64,000 nt of DNA from Streptomyces verrucosisporus (GCF_017114865.1 NZ_JADEYH010000005.1:1-64000), one strand, 5' to 3'; shown: positions 24,434-34,057, numbered from the stretch's first letter. The notes: generated by a model not told the origin, from the sequence alone. Made by a program: numbers and translations.

Positions 24434-27400
24434 GGGTGCATCTCCTCCTGGCCGGGGGGCGGGCCGGGGCGCCCGCCCGGGCCGGGGGGCGTCGCCGGTC
24501 TCGCCGTCCCCGCCGCGGGGGTGTCCCACCGCTCTCCCCCACCGCCGTGGGCGGTGGGGGCTCCGTCCTGGACGGGCAGGGGCCGGGTGTCCGGGGGGCC
24601 GTCGCCGTGGCGGTGCTTCGCCCGTCCCCGGCCCTCCACCGTGACCAGCGCCGCGGACAGCGCGACCAGCGCGAGTGCCTGGGCGGGGGCGCCGAACGCG
24701 CCGCCGCCCCCGGCGGCGGGAAGGCCCGCGCCCGTGGCCGCGACGATCCCCGCGGCCGCCATCGCGGCCACCGCGACGGGCGTGAGCGCGCCCGGACGCA
24801 GCCGGGCCAGGAGCACCAGCACCGGTACGGCCAGCGCGAGCGGGCCCGCGGCCACGGCCACGACCGCCGTCAGGGCGACCAGGCCGAGCAGCCGTCCCGG
24901 CGGCGGGACCGGGGCCAGGGCCGGGGCAGAGGCCGTCTCCTCCTCGGAGTCCGTGCGCCGTGCCCGGAACAGGGCCAGTGCGGCCACCGCCGCCGCACCG
25001 GCGGCACCCCCCGCCAGTCCGGCCCGGTAGAGCCCGTCCGGTTCGTACTCCATGCGCACGGTGCCGCCCTCGCCGGCGGGGACCAGCCACGCCTGCTGCC
25101 AGCCGTCGATCCGCAGCGGCCGGAGCTCCTCGCCGTTCAGCGTGGCCTTCCAGCCGTCGTTGGCGTTCTCGTGGGTCTGGAGGTAGGAGGCCTCGCCCGC
25201 GCCGACGGCGACCTCGCGGCGGCCGCCGTCCCACCGGCGCACCTCGACCGCGCGGGTGCCGGATTCGACCGGCTCCGGCTCGCCGCTCGCCAGCGTCACG
25301 TCCGTGATCGCCAGGGGGCCCGCGGCGCCCGCCTCCACACGGTGCCGGCCCGCCGCCAGGCGGAGGCTGCCGTCGGCTCCCTCGTCCGCGCACAGCCCGA
25401 CCTTCACCGGCCGGCGCTCGGTCAGGTCGCGCACCAGGCCGGACGCCTCGGTCGCGTGCAGGGTGCCGTCGACCGCCAGGGGCGGACCCTGGCCGCAGGG
25501 CAGGGTGAAGCGCCTCTCCGGGTCCGTCGGCGGCACCCGCAGGTCCTCCAGCGCGGGGATGTGTACCTCGCTCAGGCCCACGGGCAGTTGCAGCCGCGCG
25601 TCGGCGACCGGGTTGTGGACGGTCATCGGCGCGGCCCTGCTGACGGTGATGTCCAGCCGGTCGGTGCGGATGGGCTCGAAACGGGCCCATCCGTTCTTGT
25701 CGACCTCGGCCGTCGCGGCCCCGTCCGGGGAGCTGATCTGTATCTCCTCGGGGCGCGTGGAGACGCCGCCGGCGGCGGCGAGGACGATCTCGCCGATCTC
25801 CTTCCTCCCCGGCCAGCGCAGATGGAGTACGGGCCGGTCGCCCGCGATCCAGGCCGTGGTGAGATCGCCGTCCACCAGGTTGCGCGCGCTCAGGTTCCGG
25901 CCCAGCCGGCTGGTGGAGTCGGCGGTCGCCGTGATCTTCCCGCGCTGTCCGGGGGCGACGCGGTCCAGCAGCCGGTCCAGCTCCTCACCGGGGACGGCCA
26001 GTGCCCGCGCCGAGATGTCGTACGTGCCGCTCTCCCGCGTGCGGAACTGCCGGTGCAGTCCGTTCTCCGCCGTGGCCGGGGAGAGGCCGCCGGGGTCCGC
26101 GGCGCGGTGCAGCGAGTAGATCCGGGCGCCGGCCGGGCCCCCCTCTGCGTCGCGCGGCAGTTCCAGCAGCCGTGTGACCCGGACACCGGGGACGGACACC
26201 TCCGAGAACCCGGCACCCGACAGTCCAGGCCTCGCCTGCTGCGAGTCGAGGATGGTGATCTTCAGCCAGTCCGCCCTGCCTTCGGGGGCCTTGACGGTCT
26301 GCGGGGAGCCGTCGGGCCGCAGCGGGCTGTCGGCCGTGCCCCGGTCGGTCTCCACGCGCACCTCGGTGGGCGCGGCGCGCGTTCCGTCGCCGGGCAGCGG
26401 TGTCACCGTGATCGAGGAGGGCAGGCGCACCGGCCGGTCGAACCCGACGCGCAGCCACTGGCCGGCGGGCTGCCCGGGGCTGCCCTCGGCCCACCCCGTT
26501 CCGGGGTCGCCGTCGAAGGCGCCCACCGGGTCGTACTGCGGCAGGTGGAACAGCCAGTTGCCGCTGCTGGAGGCCGTCACCGAGCGCGCCCCGCGCAGCA
26601 CCGCCGTCGTCTGGTGCTCCATCCCCTGGACCGGCAGGATCTGCTTGGGCTCCTCGCCCGGGTTCTGCAGGCTCTCGGGGTGGTTCCGCTCATCGGCGGT
26701 GTAGGTGTGGGAGGTGTTGGTGTTGACCAGCCCGAACCGGGTGTCGGCGCGGCGCAGTCCGTCCGCGACCGCCCGCAGCGGCGGCGTCCCGGCGCCGGGG
26801 CCGGGATCGCCGGTGAGCACGGCGGGCCGGTCCTTCAGCGTCGGGTCCGCGCCGGACAGCTGGAGCAGCGCCTCGGGGCCGCCGCTGATCTCGGCGGTGG
26901 CGGAGACGGGTTTGAGCGCGACGCGGCCGGGCGGCGGGGCGTCACCGGCCGGCTCGTAGATCTCCACGGCCCGCTGCCGGGGGTACAGGCCCTGCACCTG
27001 CAGGGGGGTGTCCTCGGGGATCCGGCCGCCGGTCAGCAGCGGTCCGAACGCCGCGACCCTGCGGTAGCCGGAGGACTCCAGGGTTCGTCTGACGGTCTGC
27101 GGGGGGACGTAGCCGATCTGGTCCGGGTCGAGGTCGTTGCGTACGACGACGTTGTGGAGTCCGGCACGCGCCAGGAAGTCGCGCAGCCCCGGTACCTCGC
27201 CGCCGCTCATCAGGGCCTGTTCCACCGCGTCCATGGCGCGGCGCAGACCCGGTGTGCCGAAGGGCACGAAGTCGCGTTGCGCCCAGGGGGACTTCGCCAG
27301 CACGTCCAGGGGCTGGTCGATGGGCGAGCCCCAGGTGTAGACGCCGTGGGCGGTGGCGGGGACGACCAGGGCCCGGTCCTCGGGCGCGTTCCGCTCCAGC

Positions 27401-28842
27401 CAGTCGGCCGTCCGGCTCCAGTGGCCGGGCAGCTCGGTGAAGCCGCCGGGCTGGAGGATCGCGCCGTTGACGTAGGGCCAGGCCAGTCCGGGCAGGACCA
27501 GCAGCGCCGCGAGGGCGGGGACCAGGCGTTCGGGGGCCGGGCGTGTGGGGGCCGGGCGCCCGGACGGCCGGGGGCGGGCGGCGAGCCGCCGGGCTGCCGC
27601 GGCCGTCAGATGGGCCAGGCCCAGGGCGAGGGCGAGGGCGAGCCCCGGCTGGAACTTGTAGATGTTCCGGAACGGCTTGACCGGTCCGTCGAGCCAGCCC
27701 TGGACGGTCTCGTGGAAGGGGCCGCCGAGCGGGCCGCCGTATCCGGCCAGGGTGACGAGCGCGACCGCCAGCACGGTCAGCACCAGCCAGCGCCGCTCCG
27801 GCATGTCGCGCCGCGCCAGGCCGCCCAGTCCCAGGGCCGCCGCGAACGCCGAGCACACCACGGTGACGGCCGCGGCGGCCACCGTCCATCCGGCGGGCAG
27901 CCAGGCCTCGCCGAAGTTGAGGTAGCCGACCCAGTTGCCCGCTCCGCGCAGCAGTTCGGTCGCGGACATGGTCGCGGTGGTGGTGTCCGCCTGCTCGACG
28001 TACGGCATGAAATCCTCGCCGTACACGCCCATCAGCAGCAGCGGCACCGTCCACCAGGCGGTGGCGAGGACCACGCACGGCGCCCACCAGGCGATCAGCG
28101 TCCACTTGCGGCGCCGCTGGGCGTGCCCGCGCCCGGGCCGGCTGAGCAGGTACAGCCCGACGGGCAGCAGCGAGGCGAGCACCGAGGCGGCGTTCACCCC
28201 TCCCATGAACGGCACCAGCAGCGCGGAGCGGGCCGCGGCGGCCCGCGCGCCCAGGGCGGGCGAGGTCAGCGGCAGCAGCACCCAGGGCAGTACCGCGCCG
28301 GGCAGCGCGGCGGCCGAGGTGGAGCCGACGACGACGGTGAACGTGGGCCACAGCGCGTACGCGACCGCGCCCAGCAGCCGGGTCGGCGCGGTGCCCGCGC
28401 CCAGCCGCTCGGCCAGCCGCAGCGCGCCCCAGAAGGCCGTGGTCACGACGAGCGACAGCCACAGGCGCTCGGCGAGCCACACGGGGACGCGGGCGAGGTC
28501 CGTCAGGGCGTAGTACGGCAGCGAGGGGAAGGCGTAGCCGATGTACTGGTTGAAGATGCCGCCGAAGCCGGCCCGCGAGTGCCACAGTTCGCCGAGGCCG
28601 GCGATGAACCCCTGCGGGTCGAGCGGCACGCCGAGCTTGGTCTCGAAGGTCGTCCTCCCCGGCGAGGGGGCCAGGAAGGCCAGGAAGGCGGCGGCCCAGA
28701 AGACCAGGAGCGTGCGGCGTCCGCGGGAGGCCTCGGCCCGGGGGGCGCCGCCGGCCGGCCGCGCGGGTCCGCCGGAACGCGGGTGTCCCGGCTCCGCCGG
28801 GGAGCCGGCCCGCGCCGGCGCCGATGTCGTCGTTCCGCTCAT
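24430..28842 (-). CDS. AftD-like alpha-(1->3)-arabinofuranosyltransferase (DUF3367)
   Basis: This 1470-residue protein has an N-terminal GT-C membrane domain with about ten helices (RTTFETKLGVPLDPQGF opens the first extracytoplasmic loop). A long extracytoplasmic part holds beta-sandwich carbohydrate-binding modules, and more helices lie at the C-terminus. The size and plan match mycobacterial AftD and its Streptomyces DUF3367 homologs. AftD adds alpha-(1->3) arabinofuranose branches from a polyprenyl donor on the outer membrane face. In Streptomyces the acceptor is not known. It is the middle gene of a five-gene overlapping operon and stands near DUF3068 and DUF2613 genes, an association also known from mycolic-acid-free actinomycetes. 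Confidence 0.85.
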   Translation of the reverse strand: MSGTTTSAPARAGSPAEPGHPRSGGPARPAGGAPRAEASRGRRTLLVFWAAAFLAFLAPSPGRTTFETKLGVPLDPQGFIAGLGELWHSRAGFGGIFNQYIGYAFPSLPYYALTDLARVPVWLAERLWLSLVVTTAFWGALRLAERLGAGTAPTRLLGAVAYALWPTFTVVVGSTSAAALPGAVLPWVLLPLTSPALGARAAAARSALLVPFMGGVNAASVLASLLPVGLYLLSRPGRGHAQRRRKWTLIAWWAPCVVLATAWWTVPLLLMGVYGEDFMPYVEQADTTTATMSATELLRGAGNWVGYLNFGEAWLPAGWTVAAAAVTVVCSAFAAALGLGGLARRDMPERRWLVLTVLAVALVTLAGYGGPLGGPFHETVQGWLDGPVKPFRNIYKFQPGLALALALGLAHLTAAAARRLAARPRPSGRPAPTRPAPERLVPALAALLVLPGLAWPYVNGAILQPGGFTELPGHWSRTADWLERNAPEDRALVVPATAHGVYTWGSPIDQPLDVLAKSPWAQRDFVPFGTPGLRRAMDAVEQALMSGGEVPGLRDFLARAGLHNVVVRNDLDPDQIGYVPPQTVRRTLESSGYRRVAAFGPLLTGGRIPEDTPLQVQGLYPRQRAVEIYEPAGDAPPPGRVALKPVSATAEISGGPEALLQLSGADPTLKDRPAVLTGDPGPGAGTPPLRAVADGLRRADTRFGLVNTNTSHTYTADERNHPESLQNPGEEPKQILPVQGMEHQTTAVLRGARSVTASSSGNWLFHLPQYDPVGAFDGDPGTGWAEGSPGQPAGQWLRVGFDRPVRLPSSITVTPLPGDGTRAAPTEVRVETDRGTADSPLRPDGSPQTVKAPEGRADWLKITILDSQQARPGLSGAGFSEVSVPGVRVTRLLELPRDAEGGPAGARIYSLHRAADPGGLSPATAENGLHRQFRTRESGTYDISARALAVPGEELDRLLDRVAPGQRGKITATADSTSRLGRNLSARNLVDGDLTTAWIAGDRPVLHLRWPGRKEIGEIVLAAAGGVSTRPEEIQISSPDGAATAEVDKNGWARFEPIRTDRLDITVSRAAPMTVHNPVADARLQLPVGLSEVHIPALEDLRVPPTDPERRFTLPCGQGPPLAVDGTLHATEASGLVRDLTERRPVKVGLCADEGADGSLRLAAGRHRVEAGAAGPLAITDVTLASGEPEPVESGTRAVEVRRWDGGRREVAVGAGEASYLQTHENANDGWKATLNGEELRPLRIDGWQQAWLVPAGEGGTVRMEYEPDGLYRAGLAGGAAGAAAVAALALFRARRTDSEEETASAPALAPVPPPGRLLGLVALTAVVAVAAGPLALAVPVLVLLARLRPGALTPVAVAAMAAAGIVAATGAGLPAAGGGGAFGAPAQALALVALSAALVTVEGRGRAKHRHGDGPPDTRPLPVQDGAPTAHGGGGERWDTPAAGTARPATPPGPGGRPGPPPGQEEMHP

Positions 28843-29579
28843 GAGCACCGCCGGAGGATGAGGAGGAGGTTCCAGGTGGCGATCTCCCGCAGCCCCGGGA
28901 TCCGTGTGACGGCGGAGGCGAGGAACGGCCAGTAGCGGGATCGCGCCGCGACCACGGTCACGTCCTGGCGACCGCGCACATGGCGCAGCACGGGGCCGAT
29001 GTGGATCGCGAAGAGGTTCTCGCCGAGGGTGTGCTTGGCGGGGCGGCCGGTCCGCCGCCGGTAACGCTCGCGCGCCCGCCGCGCGCCCAGGTAGTGCCAG
29101 GGCGCGGTCTCGTGTCCGCCCCACGGGGAGAGCCAGTTGGTGTACGACACGTAGATCAGGCCGCCGGGGCGGGTCACCCGCACCAGCTCGCTGAGGAAGG
29201 TCCGCGGATCGGCCACGTGCTCCAGGACGTTGGAGGAGAAGCAGACGTCCGCGGCGCCGTCCGCGAGCGGCAGCAGGTAGCCGTCGGCGAGCACCGCGCC
29301 CTCCTGCGGCCCTCCCCGGGCGCGCAGTTCACGGCGGTCGGGCTCGAAGAGGTAGGCGTGCGCGCCCCTGCGCCGGAACTCCTGCGTGAAGTGGCCGCTG
29401 CCGCCGCCGACGTCCACGACCACGCTGCCGGACAGCGGCGCGTACCGCTCCAGTTGGTCGGCGGAGTCCCGGGCCAGGAGGGTGTAGCACCGCTCGGGGT
29501 CGGTCTGCTCCCGCAGGAACGCGCGGAACAGGGTCAGGGAGCGGCGCACGGACGGGTCCTTCAGCCGGGTGTGCGTCAT
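28839..29579 (-). CDS. SAM-dependent methyltransferase of the envelope-glycan operon
   Basis: This 246-residue protein has motif I VVVDVGGGSGHFTQEFRRRG (about 53-72), the acidic residue in LFEPDRRE, and the later VCFSSNVLEHVADP and VTRPGGLIYVSYTN segments. It starts at ATG 29579 inside the end of the glycosyltransferase gene and ends inside the start of the AftD-like gene, both with 4-base overlaps. It probably methylates a glycan or lipid-linked sugar. Confidence 0.9.
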   Translation of the reverse strand: MTHTRLKDPSVRRSLTLFRAFLREQTDPERCYTLLARDSADQLERYAPLSGSVVVDVGGGSGHFTQEFRRRGAHAYLFEPDRRELRARGGPQEGAVLADGYLLPLADGAADVCFSSNVLEHVADPRTFLSELVRVTRPGGLIYVSYTNWLSPWGGHETAPWHYLGARRARERYRRRTGRPAKHTLGENLFAIHIGPVLRHVRGRQDVTVVAARSRYWPFLASAVTRIPGLREIATWNLLLILRRCS

Positions 29580-30793
29580 GTGCGACGCCCTTCGTCCCGG
29601 GCCCCGCCGCGGTACTCCTCGTACACCTCGGCGGCCACTGCGCGGAACCGGCGGACGGTTGCGTCCCAGGTGAAGCGGGCGGCGCGGCGCGCGGCGGCGC
29701 GCCCCATGGCCTCCCGCCGCCCGTCGCCGAGCGCGAGCGTGCACCAGGCGGCGGCGAACGCGCTCTCCCCTCGCGCCAGCAGGCCGGTGACTCCGTCGTG
29801 CACGGAGTCGCGCAGCCCCGGTATGTCGAAGCCGACGGCCGGGGTGCCGCGGACGGCGGCCTCCGTGACGACCAGCCCCCACCCCTCGACGAGCGAGGGG
29901 TGGAGCAGCAGCCACGCCCGGCACAGCAGCCGGTGCTTGTCCGCCTCCGTCACCCGTCCGGCGAACACCACGTCCGGCCCGGCCATGGCCTCCAGGCGCT
30001 GCCGCTCGGGGCCGTCGCCGACGATGACCAGCCGTCCGCCGGTGACCGGACGGACGCGCTCCCACAGCCGCAGCAGCAGATCGATCCGCTTGTACTCCAC
30101 CAGCCGTCCCATGGCCAGGAAGAGGGGCTCCCGGCTCTTGGGGACGAGTGGTCCGGGCTGCTCGACGCCGTTGTGGACGATCCTGATCCGGTCCTCCTCC
30201 ACGCCGATGCGGGTGAGCGCGGCGGCGGTCGACTCGGACACGGCAACCATCAGGTTGCCGCGGTGGGCGCCGGCGAGCGTCCACCGTTCGAGGCTGCGGC
30301 CGACTCCCGCGGCGGGGGCGGGGTAGCGCATCCGCCACAGGTCGGTGTGGACGTGGTTGACCAGGCACAGCGTGGGACCGCGGTGCCACAGGGGAGCGAG
30401 GTAGGGCATGCCGTTGCACACCTCGACGAGCAGGTCGCAGTCGCCCACCTGCCGGGCGAACGCCCGTCCGGCGCGCAGGAAGTGCCCGATGTCCCCGCCC
30501 GCCGACACCACGCGGTAGTCGCGGTGGGCGGCCGGGCCGCCGCACAACAGCGTGACCTGGTGGCCGGCCTCGGTGAGCCCCTGGGCGATGCGGTCGACCA
30601 GGAGTTCCGAGCCTCCCGCGGCGCTGTTGCCGAGGTCACGGCGGGCGAGGAAGGCGATCCGGCGGGGCTGCGGAGCGGGCCCCGCCGGCTGCGGCGAGGA
30701 CGGTTCCGGCGCCGGTTCCGGAACAGGTGCCGGTGGGCGGGCGGGGACGGCTGCTCCCCAGGCGGGTGCCGGGGGAGGGACGTGCTGGGGCAT
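29576..30793 (-). CDS. Glycosyltransferase family 4 (GT-B)
   Basis: This protein of about 405 residues begins with a proline-rich stretch, then the GT-B entry RRIAFLARRDLGNSAAGGSE. The donor-binding half includes FLAMGRLVEYKRIDLLLRLW, IVGDGPERQRLEAM and the E-x7-E region SLVEGWGLVVTEAAVRGTP. It is the first gene of the overlapping envelope operon. The ATG at 30793 with GGAG upstream is preferred over a GTG at 30841. A sugar-nucleotide donor is expected, but the identity is open. Confidence 0.88.
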   Translation of the reverse strand: MPQHVPPPAPAWGAAVPARPPAPVPEPAPEPSSPQPAGPAPQPRRIAFLARRDLGNSAAGGSELLVDRIAQGLTEAGHQVTLLCGGPAAHRDYRVVSAGGDIGHFLRAGRAFARQVGDCDLLVEVCNGMPYLAPLWHRGPTLCLVNHVHTDLWRMRYPAPAAGVGRSLERWTLAGAHRGNLMVAVSESTAAALTRIGVEEDRIRIVHNGVEQPGPLVPKSREPLFLAMGRLVEYKRIDLLLRLWERVRPVTGGRLVIVGDGPERQRLEAMAGPDVVFAGRVTEADKHRLLCRAWLLLHPSLVEGWGLVVTEAAVRGTPAVGFDIPGLRDSVHDGVTGLLARGESAFAAAWCTLALGDGRREAMGRAAARRAARFTWDATVRRFRAVAAEVYEEYRGGARDEGRRT

Positions 30794-30972
30794 GGGAGCT
30801 CCAACTCGTGTCTGGAACGCACTGATGAGGGCGAGCCGCACGGTGCGGCGGCTTGGTACACGCGAGCGGGGGGTGCGCGTGGTGCCGTCAGTTTTCCGGC
30901 CCCGTGTTCGCTTCTCTACTCACCGGATGACAAATGCGGGGCCCCCGGGGGCCGCCCCTTCATCACTTCGCT

Positions 30973-31944
30973 CTAGAGATCCCGGCCGGCCCCGTCCCGC
31001 GCGGCACGCCGTTTCGCTCTCCGTCCCGCCGGCAGCGCCGCCACGGCGAGCAGTGTTCCGGCCAGCGCGGCGCCCGCCGGGGCGGTCTCGCCGAGCATCC
31101 GCAGACGGCGGTTGTCGGACTCGGCCAGCTCCACCGCCTGGCGTCGGGTGGCCTCGGAGAACCTCAGGCGGTCGCTCCGCAGCAGGACGACCTCGTCGCG
31201 TTCGCCCCCGGGCGCGCGCAGCGTCATCCGGGGGGCGACGCTCACGTCGAGGAGCCTTCCGGTGCGCGGGTCGACGACCAGCTCGATGCGGTCGTTGGCG
31301 TACCACTCCTCGGCGAGGACCTGGCCCTGCCCGGGGCGGTCGACCAGCCTTCCCGGCACCTGCCGGGTGCCGGTCCTCGCCGGCGGCACGGTGCCGGTGA
31401 AGCGGTAGCCCCGGTGGCCGAGCACGTCCCGCGTTCCGGCGAAACGGAGCGGGACGGCGCCTTCGAGCGTGCTGTCCCACCAGCGGTAGGTCCGCTTGCG
31501 CACGTCGAAGGGGAACTTCAGGTACGCGTCGCCGTCGAAGGCCGGTGTCTCCTCGCAGCAGTGCACGGGCAGGTTGGTGCGGCGGTCGGTGACCCAGCGC
31601 TCCGTGGTCCACTTCAGCGATCTGCGGGGGTCCTTCAGCGGCAGCGTCTCCGGCGTGTCGATGGTGGTGGACACATCCCACACGGCCCTGCCGCTGCGCT
31701 CGCTGTCGGCGACGTCGCCCAGCACCCGGCGGGTGACGGTGATCTCCTGGTCCTCGACGGCGGCGACGGAGCCGGTGTCGAAGTAGCTGCCGCGGCCGGT
31801 CAGCACCGTGGTCATGTTCACATCGGTCGGCGTGCGTTTCGCGCGTGGTTCGACGTACCAGGCGAGCATCGGCGCGAGGACGAGCAGGAAGACGCCCGCG
31901 CCCAGGAGGGCGAGGGCCGGGCGTGAGCGGCTGTGACGGAGCAT
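30973..31944 (-). CDS. DUF3068 (PorA-like) membrane-anchored protein
   Basis: This 323-residue protein has an N-terminal signal-anchor helix (ALALLGAGVFLLVLAPMLAW), a large extracytoplasmic beta-rich domain and a second membrane helix near the C-terminus (GAALAGTLLAVAALPAG) with a basic tail. This is the DUF3068 plan, conserved in actinomycetes next to AftD-like genes. Some distant members are called porin-like. The function is unknown. It is transcribed toward the glycosyltransferase operon and has its own divergent promoter region upstream. Confidence 0.85.
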   Translation of the reverse strand: MLRHSRSRPALALLGAGVFLLVLAPMLAWYVEPRAKRTPTDVNMTTVLTGRGSYFDTGSVAAVEDQEITVTRRVLGDVADSERSGRAVWDVSTTIDTPETLPLKDPRRSLKWTTERWVTDRRTNLPVHCCEETPAFDGDAYLKFPFDVRKRTYRWWDSTLEGAVPLRFAGTRDVLGHRGYRFTGTVPPARTGTRQVPGRLVDRPGQGQVLAEEWYANDRIELVVDPRTGRLLDVSVAPRMTLRAPGGERDEVVLLRSDRLRFSEATRRQAVELAESDNRRLRMLGETAPAGAALAGTLLAVAALPAGRRAKRRAARDGAGRDL

Positions 31945-32110
31945 GGGAACTCCCGACGGGGGTGGGTGAGGGCGGAAGGCCGGGCCGCGCGGACGTGCCG
32001 GACCGGGCCGGGGCAGGACGACGGGCACCGGGCGAGAGGCGTGCCGGCGGTGCGAAGGCGCCGCGGTCGAAGGCGTGTTGCGCCTGGGCCAGGGAACGTA
32101 GAGCGCCGTC

Positions 32111-32139
32111 TTGACGGGTGTCAACACCCTTCCCATACT
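32111..32139 (+). promoter_or_regulatory. Overlapping divergent promoters with a palindromic centre
   Basis: On the plus strand TTGACG (32111-32116) and CATACT (32134-32139) are 17 bases apart, a good housekeeping-type promoter for the small DUF2613 gene. On the minus strand TTGACA (32124-32119) with TACGTT 18 bases on could serve the DUF3068 gene. Between them lies the perfect 14-base palindrome GGGTGTCAACACCC (32117-32130), which could be an operator closing both promoters. Confidence 0.6.
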
Positions 32140-32207
32140 GAGCGGTAACCGGGCGGGGCCGGTGTGCGTCGGATGTCGTCTCTCATCTGCGAAAGAGGCA
32201 GCCGCCC

Positions 32208-32402
32208 ATGCCCAGACTCCTTCCCGCCCTGCTGACCTGCGTTCTCGCCGCCGCACTGGCCGTCGGAACGGCCTTCGGGATCGTCGCCGTCCTGGACCGC
32301 ACGCCCGAGCAGCCCAATGTGCCGCTGGTGTCCTTCCACGAGGGACCCGCCTCCCCCTCCCCGCCCGCCTCGCCCTCGCCCGGCACCGCGGAGCGGGACT
32401 GA
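32208..32402 (+). CDS. Small membrane protein, DUF2613-like
   Basis: This 64-residue protein has a single N-terminal membrane helix (LLTCVLAAALAVGTAFGIVAVL) and a short extracytoplasmic Pro/Ser-rich tail. Size, helix position and linkage to DUF3068 and AftD-like genes match the DUF2613 family of actinomycetes. The ATG at 32208 follows GAAAGAGG. The function is unknown; a partner of the envelope-glycan enzymes is plausible. Confidence 0.75.
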   Translation: MPRLLPALLTCVLAAALAVGTAFGIVAVLDRTPEQPNVPLVSFHEGPASPSPPASPSPGTAERD

Positions 32403-32821
32403 GGTGCACGGCCGCCGGTTCGCGCACCTCACCGCGAGAACGCCCTACCGCCGCGGGCGCGTTCGTCCTCGACGCCGTGCTTCGGCGCGCCGGGGGAAGC
32501 CGCGGAACGACGCCGCGCTCCCCTCCCTCACCCCGGAGGCGGAAGCCACCGCCGGGGGCGGGCCGGGCCGTGGTCCGTGATCCGTTCTGCCGTCGGTTCA
32601 CCCCCGGCTCACGCGCCACCGCGGTCACGTTCCCCACGGCACCCGGCCGCGCAGGGAACCGCTCCCTCGACCCCGCGAGACCATCAGGCTCAGCGCCCAC
32701 GGTCCCCGCGACCCCCGCAGACCGCGGGTGTTGCGAGGACCGTTGGCACCCAGGCTCCGCCGGCCGGGCCCGGCGCGTGCATCGTGCCCGGAGGCCGGGC
32801 GGTGCGCAGCGCGTCAGGCGG
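32403..32821. other. Intergenic region without a supported gene
   Basis: These 419 bases lie between the DUF2613 gene and the WrbA gene, which converge. The open frames here have arginine- and proline-rich products typical of non-coding GC-rich DNA. No clear terminator or RNA gene was seen. Confidence 0.5.
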
Positions 32822-33439
32822 TCAGGCGGTCAGGCCCTTCTTGAGGGCGGTGGCGATCCTCACGACGCGCTCGGCCTGTATCCGGGCGGCGGTGCGGGTG
32901 GTGTCGTCGACGGGGTTGTTGCCCTGGGCGTCCACGTGGGAGGTGCCGTAGGGGTTGCCGTCGGCGAACTTGGACGGATCGGTGTAGCCGGGGGCCACGA
33001 GGATGCCGCCGAAGTGGTGGATGGTGTTGTACAGCGCCAGCAGGGTGGATTCCTGGCCGCCGTGGGCGGTGGCGGAGGAGGTGAAGCCGCTGTAGACCTT
33101 GTCGGCCAGCTTGCCCTGGGCCCACAGGCCGCCGAGGGTGTCGATGAACTGCTTGAGCTGGCCGGCGATGTTGCCGTAGCGGGTGGGGGAGCCGAAGATC
33201 ACCGCGTCGGCCCACTCCATGTCCTCGGGGGTGGCGTGGGGGATGCCGGCGGTGGCGGTGGCGTTGGCGGCCCAGGCCGGGTTGGAGTCGATCGCGGCCT
33301 GTGGGGCGAGTTCGGCGGCCTTGAGCAGACGGACCTCGGCGCCGGCCTTCTCCGCGGCCTGGGTGATCTCCTTGGCGATCTCGGCGATGGTGCCGGTGGA
33401 GGAGTAGTAGACGACGGCGAGCTTGACGGGGGTGCTCAC
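32822..33439 (-). CDS. wrbA: NAD(P)H:quinone oxidoreductase, WrbA type
   Basis: This protein of about 205 residues is a flavodoxin-fold quinone reductase. It starts with KLAVVYYSSTGTIAEIA, the FMN phosphate loop, and continues with FGSPTRYGNIAGQLKQFID and AHGGQESTLLALYNTIHHFG, both WrbA signatures. The GTG at 33439 with GGAG nine bases upstream gives the family length; an ATG at 33496 would add about 19 residues. It reduces quinones by two electrons and protects against redox cycling. Confidence 0.92.
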   Translation of the reverse strand: MSTPVKLAVVYYSSTGTIAEIAKEITQAAEKAGAEVRLLKAAELAPQAAIDSNPAWAANATATAGIPHATPEDMEWADAVIFGSPTRYGNIAGQLKQFIDTLGGLWAQGKLADKVYSGFTSSATAHGGQESTLLALYNTIHHFGGILVAPGYTDPSKFADGNPYGTSHVDAQGNNPVDDTTRTAARIQAERVVRIATALKKGLTA

Positions 33440-33661
33440 GGTTGCGGTCTCCGTTTCGTCGGTGTCGTGTGTGCGATTGCGGCTGAATATGCCCATGACA
33501 GGTCTCGTCCTTGCGCCGTACACCCGTCGGCCGGGCTTGCTTGAACATTAAACAATCACGCCGGCGTCCGGATTCCCCGCATCGGGGAAATCAATCAAGT
33601 CCGTGACTCGGGGCGGCCCCGGCCGGGCGGCGGTCGGCGCGGACCCGCAGGGTCCGGCGGC

Positions 33662-34057
33662 TCAGGAGGAGGAGGCGGCGGGCTCGGCCGCGCCGATCCG
33701 CGCGTCGGCCAGCCCCAGGCGCAGGTGCTCCACGTGGTGGAGGGCCTGGTCGAGGAGTTCGGCGACATGATCGTCGTGCAGGGCGTAGACGACACTGCGG
33801 CCCCGGCGGGTGCCGGTGACCAGGCCGAGGGTGCGCAGGACGCGCAGCTGGTGGGAGCAGGCGGACTGCTCCATGCCGACGGCGGCGGCCAGTTCGGTGG
33901 CCGCGCAGGGGCCTTCGCGCAGCCGGGCCAGGATCAGCAGCCGGGAGGGGGTGGCCAGGGCCTGGAGGGTCTCGGCGACCCTGGGCGCGTTCTGCGCGGT
34001 CAGCCGGGCACGCGGAACCGTACTGCCGCCCTCGGGGGGTTTCGCTCCATGACCCAT
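33662..34057 (-). CDS. ArsR/SmtB-family metal sensor (alpha-5 site)
   Basis: This 131-residue repressor has the winged-helix core (ATPSRLLILARLREGP, then QSACSHQLRVLRTLGLV for the recognition helix). In the last helix it carries D95-x-H97-x10-H108-xx-H111, the CzrA/NmtR-type alpha-5 metal site for Zn, Co or Ni. No alpha-3N CxC site is present. It is divergent from the P1B-4 ATPase gene, with a TGAA-N6-TTCA operator between them, so it very likely represses the exporter until metal binds. Given the ATPase class, cobalt is the best guess. Confidence 0.88.
   Translation of the reverse strand: MGHGAKPPEGGSTVPRARLTAQNAPRVAETLQALATPSRLLILARLREGPCAATELAAAVGMEQSACSHQLRVLRTLGLVTGTRRGRSVVYALHDDHVAELLDQALHHVEHLRLGLADARIGAAEPAASSS

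Noticed and set aside
23806..28935. A 1709-residue plus-strand reading frame
   Set aside because: It is antisense to the AftD-like and acyltransferase genes, has Arg/Gly-rich composition and no domain.
33541..33555. TTGAACATTAAACAA as an operator of wrbA
   Set aside because: Only 8 of 15 positions are symmetric and no regulator gene beside it fits, so it is not called.
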